Assembly (NCBI GenBank): GCA_009778385.1
Contig: WRJX01000103.1
Location: 1-64,000 of the forward strand
Direction: 5' to 3'
Length of the DNA stretch: 64,000 nt
Source of the DNA: Candidatus Bathycorpusculum sp.
Lineage (GTDB): Archaea; Thermoproteota; Bathyarchaeia; Bathyarchaeales; Bathycorpusculaceae
Position 1 is the first letter of the stretch. Each line of letters begins with the position of its first letter. Positions 1-11,600 of the stretch are shown here, piece by piece. The notes under the pieces were generated by a model. That model worked only from the letters and a program-made list of their open reading frames with translations. It did no database searches and was not told the origin of the DNA. Position numbers and translations under genes: made by a program.

Positions 1-358
1 GTTGAGGTAATAGTCGTAATATATGCCTGTTGATTCTAACTTGTTTTCAGCAAGATATTGCATCATGGGTGAATATGTTTTTTCAATGTTTCTATACCGT
101 GCCTTTGTGCATTGCTGTAATTGCTTTGCCTTCGCAGGTTTTGCTCATGTAGATTTCACCTTGTTCGGGTAAAGGTTCGCTAGCAAGTGCTCCTAATTCA
201 ATGTCAAACTTTATAAAATCTTCGCTGCCGTTGGTGTATTTACAATACGGCGTGCCTACTATTTGTTTACCACATTTAGTCACATAAGCCATAAGCTTTG
301 GGTAGCTTTCTATCATGATTTCAGCCATTTTAGTAAATTCTACAGCCTCAAATTTCAT
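1..358 (-). pseudogene. GyrI-like / AraC effector-binding domain protein, frameshifted and truncated by the window edge
   Basis: ORF 92..358 ends ...TCEGKAITAMHKGTV*. The neighbouring frame continues without a stop to base 1: HGIETLKKTYSPMMQYLAENKLESTGIYYDYYLN, typical of the C-terminal half of this domain. Confidence 0.55.
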
Positions 359-472
359 TGCTACTGCAATTTCAGCCTCTGTTAATTATTTCAATATTCA
401 TTTAAATCTATCACATTCATGTTTTCTTCAAATAGCCAGATATTAGTAGCATATTTAAGAGTAGACTTTTCT

Positions 473-940
473 TTATTTCATTCGGGTTTTTTGGCAGAAT
501 TCTTTAGGGGTCATGACTTTATTTTTTAGGTTTGGTAGTCGTTCGAAGTGTTCTTTGTTTTCGGTTAGCAAAATATCACAGTTTTCTAAAAGAAAGGAAG
601 CGGCAATTGCTACATCTTGATATTCTATGGGTTGTCCCTTTGCAATCAAGTATGCGTTGAGTTCAGCTACAAGTTTAGCTGCTTCTCCGTTTAGGGATGT
701 CCAACGGAATTGGTTAAGTATTTTTTCAGCCTTTTTTACTGCTATGCTGTGGTCTTTTCGTAGGTATGAGCCTGTTAGAATTTCAGAGACACTTACCGTG
801 CTTATGTATGCACTGTTGGTGCTGGTTAACTGTTTGCATAGTTCAATTACGTCTTGTTTTCCCCGGTCTACATCAACGATTATGGAGGTATCAATAAACA
901 CTCTTAGAGGTTCGTCTGGTTTTTGCTTTTTTTGTGACAT
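473..940 (-). CDS. vapC: PIN-domain ribonuclease toxin (VapC family)
   Basis: FIDTSIIVDVDRG...VSEIL...DVAIAASFLLENCDILLTENKEHFERLP PIN acidic motifs; start overlaps the stop of an upstream AbrB-type gene. Confidence 0.85.
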   Translation of the reverse strand: MSQKKQKPDEPLRVFIDTSIIVDVDRGKQDVIELCKQLTSTNSAYISTVSVSEILTGSYLRKDHSIAVKKAEKILNQFRWTSLNGEAAKLVAELNAYLIAKGQPIEYQDVAIAASFLLENCDILLTENKEHFERLPNLKNKVMTPKEFCQKTRMK

Positions 941-1191
941 TATGGAATCAAGCCAAGTCGTTTGAATCTTTGTGTGGAATCAGAGCGTATGGAGGTGATT
1001 ATTTTTTCAAAGTCTTCAGGTAAAAAGTCTGTGCAGTCTTTCCATACTTCTGAGTCTGCTTTCTCAATTACTATTTTGTTACCTTCTACAACTTTCATAT
1101 TTACCCTATCGCCTTCAGCTATTCCTACTATTTCTCGTATCTCTTTAGGTATGGTGACCTGTGAATGTCGCGTTACAGTTACTGAGGCCAT
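940..1191 (-). CDS. vapB: AbrB/SpoVT-type antitoxin (VapB family)
   Basis: VTVTRHSQVTIPKEIREIVGIAEGDRVNMKVVEGNKIVIEKA is a classic swapped-hairpin AbrB motif; overlaps vapC. Confidence 0.85.
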   Translation of the reverse strand: MASVTVTRHSQVTIPKEIREIVGIAEGDRVNMKVVEGNKIVIEKADSEVWKDCTDFLPEDFEKIITSIRSDSTQRFKRLGLIP

Positions 1192-1761
1192 AATTCAAAT
1201 CACTGTGTATTACTAATATTTTTACTAATATAAAAATTACTATAAAACCACAATAATGTGGAATGACCTGTAGGTTCTCTGTCACCGCCTTCACTGGTTC
1301 AAGACCACACAACTCAAGAAATGCACTTTTGCAATTATTTCAGCCACAGTGACGACTCTGAAATAACGCACATTTAGAATAGAGCAGTAACTTGCTAAAA
1401 GAATTATTAACCGATCTGCTAACAACTTTTGTGCTGATTGTGGATTTATGGAAAAAATTACATAGTTTTGGATCAAACTGGCTTCTACATACGCAATTGT
1501 GGGGAAGGGGTTGTCCTGGGGATATCGGATTTTGAAATGCAAAGAAACAGACTGCACAAGAAGACAGAAAATAGCTTTAGAAACCTTAGCTGCCACATTT
1601 TTGGGTAATACATTTTTGAACCTTTGGATGCATTTTTTTTGAGGGTGTACTGGCCTTCATTCTATTGTAAGCCCTCTTAAAGAAACTAATTTAAGACCGA
1701 TGTGGTAGTACATTTTGGAACATGTGTATGAATAATCCCGTAGTATTAGGAGGCTACCGCG

Positions 1762-4700
1762 TTAAACAAGCAAAACTTTGCCGATTCGGAAAGTCAAGAA
1801 AACAACGTTACAACAGCGCAGCCTCCGCTGTCATCAGACGAAATTTTAGGTAGTCCCGTAGAGGAGTTATTCACTCGTTTAGGTTCTTCACTTAATGGTC
1901 TAAGTCCTGAAGAAGCCGAAAGACGTCTTGACGTTTATGGTAGAAATGAGATAGCAAAAAAACATAGGCGCTCAATAATAGGCAATTTCTTATTGCGCTT
2001 CAAAAGCCCTCTTGTAATCATTTTATTGGTTGCCGGATTAGTCTCTGGCTATCTAGGCGAAATACCTAACATGGTAATTATTTTCACGATTGTTTTAATA
2101 AGTGTTATTTTAGATTTTTATCAGGAAAACAAGGCTGAAAATGCGGCAGAAATGCTTAAAGAAGCCGTAACAACAACAGCTACTGTAGTTCGAGGTGGCG
2201 TAAAACAGGAAATTAAGCTTCATGATGTTGTACCGGGCGACATAATTCATCTTTCAGCCGGCGACATAACCCCTGCGGATGCCCGTATAATTTCAGCAAA
2301 AGACCTTTTCATTAATCAATCTGCTTTAACAGGGGAATCTTTTCCTGTAGAGAAAACCCCTGCAGTAATGAAAGCTAAATTCTCAGTTACTGAATGGAAT
2401 AATTATCTTTTCATGGGAACATCCGTTGTCAGTGGCACCGCATCCGCTTTAGTTGTTAGAACAGGCAGCTCAACAGAATATGGAAAAATCGCCAAAAAAC
2501 TGGTCGAGAAAGCACCTGAAACCGAGTTCGAAAAAGGTATCAAACATTTTGGCTTCTTTATCATGAAGATAACAATACTTATGGTAATCTTTGCCTTCAT
2601 GATTAACGCTTTGCTTCAACCAAATGCTGAAGGTATATTACAGGCACTACTTTTTGCTGTGGCACTTGCGGTCGGCTTAACTCCTGAATTATTGCCCATG
2701 ATTGTCACTATCAACCTTTCTCGCGGCGCTATTGTAATGTCTAAGAAGGGTGTCATCGTTAAACGTTTAGCTGCTATTGATAACTTTGGCAGTATGAACG
2801 TTTTATGCACTGATAAGACTGGAACACTTACAGAAAACAAGATTACCCTTGTATTGCATGTAAATCCAGAAGGTAATGATGATGACAAAGTATTGCTGTA
2901 TAGCTATTTTAACAGTTTCTACCAGACTGGCTTAAAAAGCCCGATGGATGAAGCTATTCTTGTTCACGAAAAAATTGACACAACTGGGTATCAAAAAATC
3001 GATGAAGTTCCATTCGATTTTGTTCGCAGACGTGTAAGCGTAGTCGTGGAAAGCGATCGTCAAAGATACTTTATCAGCAAAGGTGCCCCTGAAGGAATAC
3101 TTAAAGTCTCTTCTTTTTGCGAAATAGATGGTTTTCCCGTAGACTTAACTGAGGAATTGCGACAAAAGGCTGAAAAGAAATATTATGATTTAAGTTCTGA
3201 AGGTTTTAGAGTATTAGGCGTAGCCTACAAAAAACTAAAAGAAGAAAAAACTGTCTACTCCATTAACGACGAATGTGACATGGTATTTATGGGTTTTATG
3301 GCTTTTCTTGACCCACCTAAAGAAACCGCCAAAGAATCCATAAGATTGCTTACTCAATCTGGTATAGAACTGAAAATCTTAACTGGTGATAACGAGCAAG
3401 TTACACGTAAAACATGTGAGTCGCTTGGGTTTGAAATTAAAGGTATAGCGTTAGGCGACGAAATAAATCAAATGTCTGATGAAGCTCTATCTCGTATTGT
3501 TGAAGAAGATAATGTTTTTGCCCGAGTTACTCCCATACAGAAAGACCGCATCATCAATCTGCTGAAAAGCAATGGTCACGTGGTTGGCTTCATGGGCGAT
3601 GGCATTAATGATGCTCCCTCTTTGAAATCTTGTGATGTAGGCATATCAGTTAACAACGCTGTAGACGTTGCAAAAGAATCAGCTGACATCATCCTCCTCA
3701 AAAACGACCTTACAGTTCTAGCTGAAGGAGTGCTAGAGGGCAGAAAAACATTCGGTAACACCATGAAATACATCATGATGGGCGTAAGTAGCAACTTTGG
3801 TAACATGTTTAGCGTCTTAGGGGCTATAGTGATTCTGTCATTTTTTGTGTACTTCTCAAATTCTGGTGCACAATACCCCTACTTAGCCAAGTATTTCATA
3901 CCAATGTTGCCCATTCAAATTCTTTTAAATAATTTGCTTTATGACTTTTCTCAGTCAACAATTACAACAGATAATGTTGACTCTGAATATATCGAGAAAC
4001 CTAAACGTTGGGATATCAACTATATCAAAAGCTTTATGGTTTCACTTGGTCCAGTCAGTTCATTATTTGACTTCTTGACATTCTTCATAATGATATTCTT
4101 ATTCCTGCCCTATGTATCAGCTGACCAGCAGCCGTTACTGTTCCAAACTGCTTGGTTTGTAGAATCCATAGTAACGCAAACGGTTATCATTTTTGCTATA
4201 CGCACACGACACTCACCGTTCTGGAAGAGCAAACCCGGCAAGTACTTAGTCCTTAGTAGCATCTTAATCATCGCATTAGCAGTGCTTATTCCTTTCACAA
4301 GCTTTGGTGAAACTTACTTCCGGTTCGTTCCGTTACCACTAGAATTCTTTGCTATACTCGCTGGTTTAGTGTTAGCTTATGTAGCGCTTGCAGAAGTAGT
4401 TAAACGCTGGTTCCATAAACGTAATTCCTACTACGTTGAGCAAATATTAGTGCCTAAGAAACGTGGCTTATACCTAAGCAGGCGCGCCAGACTAGTCCAA
4501 GACATCATAGCAGTGATCTGCCTACGAGCTGAAGACGAAATCTCCCTTGGCTCCTTAATCGAGGATCTGACAAGAAGCCTCAAGTACCCAATTAACCACC
4601 ATGAGGTAACCCAAAACCTAAATCACCTACACCGAGCAGGATTAATTAGCATTGACTGGGATACACGCACAATTCAACGCCAGAGCACAATTAGAGACTA

Positions 4701-4851
4701 CGTTACAGAGTACGTAGAAACACGGGCTATATGGTCAATGGTTAACAAGGATTGGACACGTATAAACAAGACGATCCTTGATCGTTATGGCGAAGTTAAC
4801 GCAGAATACGCTACACTGCTTAGCAACAAAAACAAAAAGAAAGCTTCCTAA
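1762..4851 (+). CDS. mgtA: P-type magnesium-translocating ATPase (MgtA/MgtB-like) with C-terminal winged-helix-like extension
   Basis: TGES, CTDKTGTLTEN, GDGINDAPSLK and LNNLLYDFSQ motifs. The reading frame is open from 1750, and the conserved N-terminal cation-ATPase region lies upstream of the tracked start at 1993 (TTG). AGGAGG at 1748-1753 precedes TTA-AAC-AAG-CAA-AAC; no ATG/GTG/TTG occurs in frame before 1993, so the start is uncertain. Confidence 0.85.
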   Translation, partial: LNKQNFADSESQENNVTTAQPPLSSDEILGSPVEELFTRLGSSLNGLSPEEAERRLDVYGRNEIAKKHRRSIIGNFLLRFKSPLVIILLVAGLVSGYLGEIPNMVIIFTIVLISVILDFYQENKAENAAEMLKEAVTTTATVVRGGVKQEIKLHDVVPGDIIHLSAGDITPADARIISAKDLFINQSALTGESFPVEKTPAVMKAKFSVTEWNNYLFMGTSVVSGTASALVVRTGSSTEYGKIAKKLVEKAPETEFEKGIKHFGFFIMKITILMVIFAFMINALLQPNAEGILQALLFAVALAVGLTPELLPMIVTINLSRGAIVMSKKGVIVKRLAAIDNFGSMNVLCTDKTGTLTENKITLVLHVNPEGNDDDKVLLYSYFNSFYQTGLKSPMDEAILVHEKIDTTGYQKIDEVPFDFVRRRVSVVVESDRQRYFISKGAPEGILKVSSFCEIDGFPVDLTEELRQKAEKKYYDLSSEGFRVLGVAYKKLKEEKTVYSINDECDMVFMGFMAFLDPPKETAKESIRLLTQSGIELKILTGDNEQVTRKTCESLGFEIKGIALGDEINQMSDEALSRIVEEDNVFARVTPIQKDRIINLLKSNGHVVGFMGDGINDAPSLKSCDVGISVNNAVDVAKESADIILLKNDLTVLAEGVLEGRKTFGNTMKYIMMGVSSNFGNMFSVLGAIVILSFFVYFSNSGAQYPYLAKYFIPMLPIQILLNNLLYDFSQSTITTDNVDSEYIEKPKRWDINYIKSFMVSLGPVSSLFDFLTFFIMIFLFLPYVSADQQPLLFQTAWFVESIVTQTVIIFAIRTRHSPFWKSKPGKYLVLSSILIIALAVLIPFTSFGETYFRFVPLPLEFFAILAGLVLAYVALAEVVKRWFHKRNSYYVEQILVPKKRGLYLSRRARLVQDIIAVICLRAEDEISLGSLIEDLTRSLKYPINHHEVTQNLNHLHRAGLISIDWDTRTIQRQSTIRDYVTEYVETRAIWSMVNKDWTRINKTILDRYGEVNAEYATLLSNKNKKKAS

Positions 4852-5096
4852 AGAGCAATTTAATGAACTATGCCAATTATATTGTTAACGCCAATAACAA
4901 TTATGCTGGCACATGCTTTTTGTTACTGTCTCTTTTGGCAACAGAGTTGCTTTATGATCTGCTTATCTTGCATTTCAACTATTGAGGGTGTTGTGTTGTT
5001 TAAAGTGTAGGATTTTGCTAAAAAATTGTTGATATAAAAAACGTTAGATGAATTGCGTTATTATGTTGAATTATCATTTAGTTGTTGAGATAGTGG

Positions 5097-5678
5097 CTAT
5101 TCTTTATCTTTTTTGTTTTTTCTGTTTTCTTCTTTCTCCATTTGAGTTAATTGCTTATTAATTTGCGCTAAGTCTTCCTGTAATCTTTTAGTAATCTCCT
5201 CAATGCGGGCCCGTTTATTTTCAAGTACCTTTTTTGTATCTTCAGGTTTGTATCTGCCTTCGTCAAGGAATAAAGAGAAGGGTGTTTTGGGCAGGGGGGC
5301 ATTGTTAACTTCTACGTCCAGTACATCTTTCATATATTCTTTTAAGAGGTCTGCCATTGTGTTGAATAGACGGTTTTCTTTTGCTAAAGTATGTTCGAGA
5401 ACTTTTTTGCCTTCAGGAGTGATGGAGTAAATTTTTCTTTTTCTTTTTGTACCGCAGTCCCATTCTCCTTTGATGTATTCCGAGTTTTCAAGGTCTTGCA
5501 GTATGGGGTAGATTCCGCCTGCTGTTGGTTTCCAAAAGCCGCTGGTTCTTTCATCTACGGCTTTCATCATTTCATATCCGTGGTGCGGTTTTTTGTTTAA
5601 TAGTATTAAAACTGCGATTCTGATGTAGCCTTTTTGTGTTTCTTTTAGCCAGCCAGTGGCTTTCTCTTCTGCGTGCAT
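5097..5678 (-). CDS. PadR family transcriptional regulator
   Basis: ILLNKKPHHGYEMMKAVDERTSGFWKPTAGGIYPILQDLENSEYIKGEW; divergent from an ABC exporter. Confidence 0.9.
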   Translation of the reverse strand: MHAEEKATGWLKETQKGYIRIAVLILLNKKPHHGYEMMKAVDERTSGFWKPTAGGIYPILQDLENSEYIKGEWDCGTKRKRKIYSITPEGKKVLEHTLAKENRLFNTMADLLKEYMKDVLDVEVNNAPLPKTPFSLFLDEGRYKPEDTKKVLENKRARIEEITKRLQEDLAQINKQLTQMEKEENRKNKKDKE

Positions 5679-5782
5679 TTTCTTTTTTCACTTGATATGT
5701 GTTTTATATTAGATACTTACGTAATATTTATATTTTGACGCAATATATTGTGCCCATCATTATTTATGCAAGGTGTTAAACA

Positions 5783-6802
5783 TTGGAAAATAATAACATG
5801 ATCGAGGTAAAGAACCTTACTAAAGTGTTCGGAAAGTTCACTGCGGTCGATAACATCTCTTTCACTGTAAAAAAAGGCGAAATCTTTGGCCTTCTAGGAC
5901 CTAACGGTGCCGGTAAAAGCACAACGTTACGTATGCTCTCAACACTAGCAAGACCAACAGGCGGCGTTGCAACAATTGGCGGTTGTGACATAGTAAAAAA
6001 TGACACAAAAGTTCGTAATCTACTTGGCGTTGTCTCTGAAAAAATGATTATTTATGAACGGTTAACTGCAAAAGAAAATCTTTGGTTTTTTGGTTGCCTT
6101 TTTGGTATTCCAAAAGAGAAACTCCATAAACGAATCGATGAACTTTTAGATCTTGTTAATCTAACTCAATTTAAAGACAAACAAGTAGGCACATTCTCTA
6201 CCGGTATGAGACAAAGAATGAATGTTATTCGTGCCTTACTAAATGAACCTCAAGTACTATTTTTAGATGAACCAACATTAGGTTTAGACCCACAATCATC
6301 CGTTGAAATTCGTGAATTTATTAAAAAATTAAACCAAGAAAAAGGAACTACAATAATCATCACAACACACATGATGCTTGACGCTGACTTGCTCTGTGAC
6401 CGCATAGCTATTGTCGACCACGGAAAGATCATCGCTCTTGACTCTTCGGTGAACCTCAAAAAAGCAACAGTTGGTGCAAACACCTCAATTATTAATCTTG
6501 GAATCACAAATCTGAACCTTGACATGATAGAAAAAATTAAAACTCTTCCTTGTGTTGGCGCTGTAACTCAAGAGGGAGAAACAAAACTCCGTATAACCGT
6601 TCACGGTGAAGACGCTTTTGACCAAATCATTGACCAAGTGCGCACTTTAAACGGAAAAATTAGTTCAATTGAGAACCTGCAACCTACACTTGAAGACGTT
6701 TTCCTACACATGACTGGACGAAATGTACGCGACAGCGTTGAATCCAAAGTTCTGGTCCATACTAGACGCATGGCAAAAATGCCTGTACAGAGAGGAAGAT
6801 AA
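5783..6802 (+). CDS. ABC transporter ATP-binding protein (drug/ABC-2 exporter type)
   Basis: Walker A GPNGAGKST, signature FSTGMRQRM, Walker B VLFLDEPTLGLDP. Confidence 0.93.
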   Translation: MENNNMIEVKNLTKVFGKFTAVDNISFTVKKGEIFGLLGPNGAGKSTTLRMLSTLARPTGGVATIGGCDIVKNDTKVRNLLGVVSEKMIIYERLTAKENLWFFGCLFGIPKEKLHKRIDELLDLVNLTQFKDKQVGTFSTGMRQRMNVIRALLNEPQVLFLDEPTLGLDPQSSVEIREFIKKLNQEKGTTIIITTHMMLDADLLCDRIAIVDHGKIIALDSSVNLKKATVGANTSIINLGITNLNLDMIEKIKTLPCVGAVTQEGETKLRITVHGEDAFDQIIDQVRTLNGKISSIENLQPTLEDVFLHMTGRNVRDSVESKVLVHTRRMAKMPVQRGR

Positions 6803-6804
6803 AC

Positions 6805-8001
6805 ATGGGCGCAAAAAGAATATTAGAAACAAGTTTTCGAATAGCTTGGAAAGACCTTAAAGAGCTTTCAAGAAATAAACTAGGTTTACTGATGCTGATT
6901 CTTATGCCCTTATTAATGATGGCTATGGTCGGCTTCATCTATCCAAGTGGCAGCTCAATTGACATGAGTAACCTCAAAGTTCAAGTTGTCAACTTAGACA
7001 CTGGCTTTATGGACATGTCAGTAAGTGGTGATTTTGCTTCAGCAGTAAACCAAATTAACTCTGCTTCTGTAAACCTGGCTTTTTCTGATGGTACAACATT
7101 AGATGTCCTAGTTGATAGTATACAGCGAGGAGAAATAGATGCTGGTATAGTAATTCCTGAAAACTTTACATATTGCGTATTAAATAAACAGCAAGCGAAC
7201 ATAACAATCATCAGCGATACCTCAAACCCACAAGTAAGCCAACAAGTCAGCGGTGTATTGGCAAACATAATAGAGTCAATGAGTAAACAAGTTGCACAAT
7301 CAAACCTAGCTGCACAATTAAACATCACGTCAGCTCAAGCAGCCTCGTATATGGCGCCATATAACGTAAGCAGCCAAGGTGTTGTTGAAGGCAGTTCAAG
7401 TTACTTCGATTTTATCGCTCCAGGGTTAATGATGATGACTGTAATGATGAGCGTTATGACTGGTTTACCCGGTGCTATTACTCATGAAAGAGAAATAGGC
7501 ACATTAGACGGCGTAATGGTTGCACCCATTAACAGGTTATCAATTATTCTTGGAAAAACACTTGCACAGCTAACCAGAGGACTTATGCAAGGCCTTATAA
7601 TCTTAATATTAGCTACGGCACTTTTCGGAGTTACCATACACGGCAACATACTGTTAGTAATAGGATTACTGTTACTTGGTGTTTTTAGTTTCGTAGGTTT
7701 AGGCGTAGCCTTAACATCACTTGCAAAAGACCAAGAATCAGCCTCAATGATGCTAATGGCAATAATGTTCCCTATGATGTTCCTAAGCGGTATCTTCTTC
7801 CCAGTAAAAATGATGCCTGGCTTTATGCAAACAATCAGCAGCTTTCTACCCTTAACATATGCTTCTGATGCTCTACGAAAAGTCATGGTATTGGGCTCAG
7901 GCATACCACAGATAGCAACAAGCCTCGCAATACTGATAGTGTTCGGCATCGTTATGCTAGCAATTGCAGTTCCATTATTCCGTAGAATGATGACCCGTTA
8001 A
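6805..8001 (+). CDS. ABC-2 type transporter permease
   Basis: Hydrophobic segments, central extracytoplasmic domain, GAITHEREIGTLDGVMVAPINRLSIILGK; adjacent to the ATPase gene. Confidence 0.9.
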   Translation: MGAKRILETSFRIAWKDLKELSRNKLGLLMLILMPLLMMAMVGFIYPSGSSIDMSNLKVQVVNLDTGFMDMSVSGDFASAVNQINSASVNLAFSDGTTLDVLVDSIQRGEIDAGIVIPENFTYCVLNKQQANITIISDTSNPQVSQQVSGVLANIIESMSKQVAQSNLAAQLNITSAQAASYMAPYNVSSQGVVEGSSSYFDFIAPGLMMMTVMMSVMTGLPGAITHEREIGTLDGVMVAPINRLSIILGKTLAQLTRGLMQGLIILILATALFGVTIHGNILLVIGLLLLGVFSFVGLGVALTSLAKDQESASMMLMAIMFPMMFLSGIFFPVKMMPGFMQTISSFLPLTYASDALRKVMVLGSGIPQIATSLAILIVFGIVMLAIAVPLFRRMMTR

Positions 8002-8126
8002 AACCACAAAAACTTGAGGCAATCGCCTCTTTCTCTTTTTTAATCTGAACTCGAATTATTAACCCTATAAAATTCATTTGTCCATTTTGTCTTAAAAAAG
8101 AAGTCCAAAACATGTTAAAATAAAAC

Positions 8127-8342
8127 TCACCTTTGTGCTTTGGCTGCTTCTTTTTGTATGTTAAGCAACTGACTTGCAATACTTGTCAATAAAACTATGA
8201 TTAAAGCTAAAGCTATGATCCCAATTTTCAATGTCCAATTAAAATCAAAATAGAAAACTGCCAACATTGAAACAATCATTAACACAACAACCAGTAATTC
8301 TTGAACAGCTCCAAAACCTTTTAACGAATTACCAAAACTCAA
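8127..8342 (-). CDS. small two-TM membrane protein
   Basis: 71 aa with two hydrophobic segments; no recognised family. Confidence 0.45.
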   Translation of the reverse strand: MSFGNSLKGFGAVQELLVVVLMIVSMLAVFYFDFNWTLKIGIIALALIIVLLTSIASQLLNIQKEAAKAQR

Positions 8343-8684
8343 CCTATTTCACCTGTTCTATTTGTAAAATTTGCTTACTCTACACAAGTATTTAGATGTT
8401 TAATTTTTTTTGACTAAAGTTTGCTAGTTACAATCAATGAAAAGCGTTTCTATAATTGTTAAGGTGCTCTTAGAGTTTGGTTTTGATTTACTGCTCTATG
8501 TAATAAATGTCATGTAAAAGAAAAACTTACCTACACAAACAAAGTGTTTATGAGAAGCATTAGTAAGGAATAAGTATACATGGTTCCTATTTGTATAAAC
8601 GTAGTAACCTACGTATAAGCTTTTATACATACGGTATGACATGTTTAATTAAAAAGCGTTGTCAAATGAGGATAAAGGACTGAA

Positions 8685-11600
8685 TTGCCGCACATTAAAA
8701 GAATTGAATTAAAAGGCTTCAAGTCTTTTGGACCACAAACAGTAAAAGTAAATCTGGAAAAAGGTTTCACAGCAATCACTGGTCCAAACGGTAGCGGCAA
8801 AACCAACATTATGGATGCTCTCTTATTCTCACTTGGAGAATTAAGCACAAGAAGAATGAGAGCTGATAACGCTTCGAGGCTAATTTTCCATGGCTCCGAA
8901 AAAGGTGGACTAGAAAAATCAAAAATGGCAAAAGTAGTCGTCCAATTTGACAATACAGACGGCTTAATGCCCGTAGACACATCCACAGTTACCATTTCAA
9001 GAGAAGTTTACCGCAATGGCCAAAGCGTTTACAGATTAAACGGCAGAAGAATGAGTCGTTCACACATAATCGAAACCCTCTCAATGGCCGCTATCAGCAG
9101 CATGAGCCAAAACATCATTCCACAAGGCCAAATTACCCGCTTAACAGAAATCAGCCCACTGGACCGCCGAAAAATCATAGAAGAACTTATCGGCATAGGC
9201 CAGTATGACGCTGAAAAAGCCGAGGCAGAAGAAAAACTGCGTTCCGCTGATATCAGCATCCGCACAGCTATGGGCAGAATTGATGAAGTTCAAAAACGCC
9301 TCGATGACTTAGAACGTGAACGTAATCAGCTCTCGCGGTACAATTTTATCCAAGAAGAAACTAAAAAATTCCAAGCGATAAAAATTTCAAACGAAATCAC
9401 ACAACTAAACGGGAAGCTTCAGGAATCTGCTACTAACCTAGAGAAAGTACAAGCTCGTGTTGACAAACTTAAGGGTCAACGTGACCTGCGTAGAACCAAA
9501 CGTCATGAAATTGAAGGCGAATGGCGTAAACTCAGTGGAGAGACTCTTGAAGAAGGCGGCAGCCAAATTCTCAAAGTTCAAATCGACATTGGCGAATTAA
9601 AATCACGTTTAACCGAGTTAACAACGCAAATCAGCTCCAGTCAAGCAAGCCTTGAAAGTATAAAGCGTGTTGCTCAAAATAATCAAGTTAGCCATGGTTC
9701 AATTCAAAACGAAATAAAAGATAATCGTTTAAAAATTCGTGCTTTCAAAACAGAATATGAAAAACTCAAAGCACAAATTACAGAAAAAGAAGCCATACAT
9801 GAAGCGTTAGCTCAAGAATCTATTCAGCTTTGGGAAGGCCTTGGCGATAATAGCCAGAAAGTTCGTGGCGTAGAACTACAGATTGAAAACCACACCAAAC
9901 GGCTAGCGTATCTTCGCTCTGAGTACACTAAAGATAAATCTGCTATGCGAATTTGTGCTGGACGCCTCAAAAACCTCACTGTACGGAAAGAAAAGTTTCT
10001 TGTCAACCTTGCTGAATTGGAAAAGTCTCTTGTTGAGCTTGAACAAGTACAAAGAGACCAAAAAGTTCAGATAAAAAATCTTGAAAACACAATTGATCGT
10101 AAAACCACTCAAAAAGAACTTGTTCAAAAAGAAATCGCTGATGCTGAACGTATTGCACGATCCGCTAAAGATGCGGTAATAGAGTTTGCAACCCAAAAAG
10201 ACCTTGCCGCAACTATAGCACAAGAAGAAAAGGCCCTCCGTAGCATTGAAGAAATGGGTGATGTGGGTGCAATTAATGGTATTCACGGTAGACTTCGTGG
10301 TCTAATTAAAATTGACAAAAATTACAAGAAAGCTGTTGAAGCAGCCGCTACTGGTTGGCTTGATGCGTTGGTGGTAAAGGATGTTGATGCAGCTTTTATG
10401 TGCGCCGAGACCTTACGCCGCATGAAATTGGGAAGAATCAAAATCATACCATTACAGGGAACTATCCCACAGAAATCAAAACCTGCACCAATGCGTGAAG
10501 GTGCAGTTGGTCAACTTGCAACATTTATTAAGTATGATAAAAAGTTCGAGTTTGCAGTTGATTATGTTTTTGGTGATACCGTAGTTGTTTCAAATGATAA
10601 AACCGGTTTTGCGCTTTCAAATGATGGTTACCGTTCCGTAACAGTTAATGGTGACTTGTATGAACCGGGTGCTTTCGAAAGTGGTTTCTACCGTTCACCA
10701 ATTGACTTCTCCACAATTATTCCCAGTGAAAATGCCCTAAAAAGTCTAGATGAAGCAGTTAAGGCCCTTCAGACTCACCTAACACAAAGAGGCTCAGACA
10801 TAACAAACATTGATGAAGAAATCGAACGTGCCAAAATCGAGATGACTCGTCTTGACGAATTTATCACCACATTAGATAGAGAAGTTGTCAGGATTAGGCG
10901 TAGTGTTAAACGTACCCAAATTAACGTTAGGCATACTGAAAAGTTTGGTGGAAAACTGGAACGTGAAATCGCCTCTTACAAGGGTCGTATGAGTTTATAC
11001 ATGTCTGAACGTAACACCATCAAAAAATCTCTACAGAAAAATCATATTGACCTTGCAGAACTGCGTCAAAAAACTAACGTTAGTCATATTCAAGATCTTG
11101 AAGTGCAACGAGAACGCGTTGGTGAAGAAGCAAACAGCTTAAGACAGCAATTAGGCTCTCTGCAAACTGAAATTTCCACGCGACAATCCCAATTTGACAA
11201 CGTTTTACGTGTAGGCTACCAAAATGTCAAAATCCAAGTATCTAAAGTTGAACAGCAGCAGAGGAAGCTTGAAAAAGAAATTGCTGAAGCCCTACAGCAA
11301 CGGGATAGTTTAAAGAAGGAAATTGACGATTTAGAGAAAAGTCGTGTTGAGCTTTCTAACGCAGTTCTCTCTGCACGTGAAGAGTCCAAAAAATTCACTA
11401 CTCAAATTGATGACATCGATACTGAACTGCGCTCTTTGGATACTGAGTATGAGCAGGCGGATCTGCTTCTTAACCAGTTAACATTGGCAATTCAAACCAG
11501 TAACCTGCGTCATCAAACTCTGCAAAACCAACTTAAACAATACGGGTTCGAACAAGAATTTGAAGTTAACCCAAAACAGGTTGAAGACGCCGACACAACA

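Noticed and set aside
627-1216. Plus-strand ORFs 627..965 and 962..1216
   Set aside because: Antisense to the well-supported VapBC pair; no recognisable protein features.
1291-1596. Minus-strand ORF 1291..1596 (101 aa)
   Set aside because: No family features, odd composition, non-coding-looking region; possibly debris. Not supported as a gene.
7482-7949. Minus-strand 155-aa ORF inside the ABC permease
   Set aside because: Shadow ORF antisense to a clear membrane protein gene.
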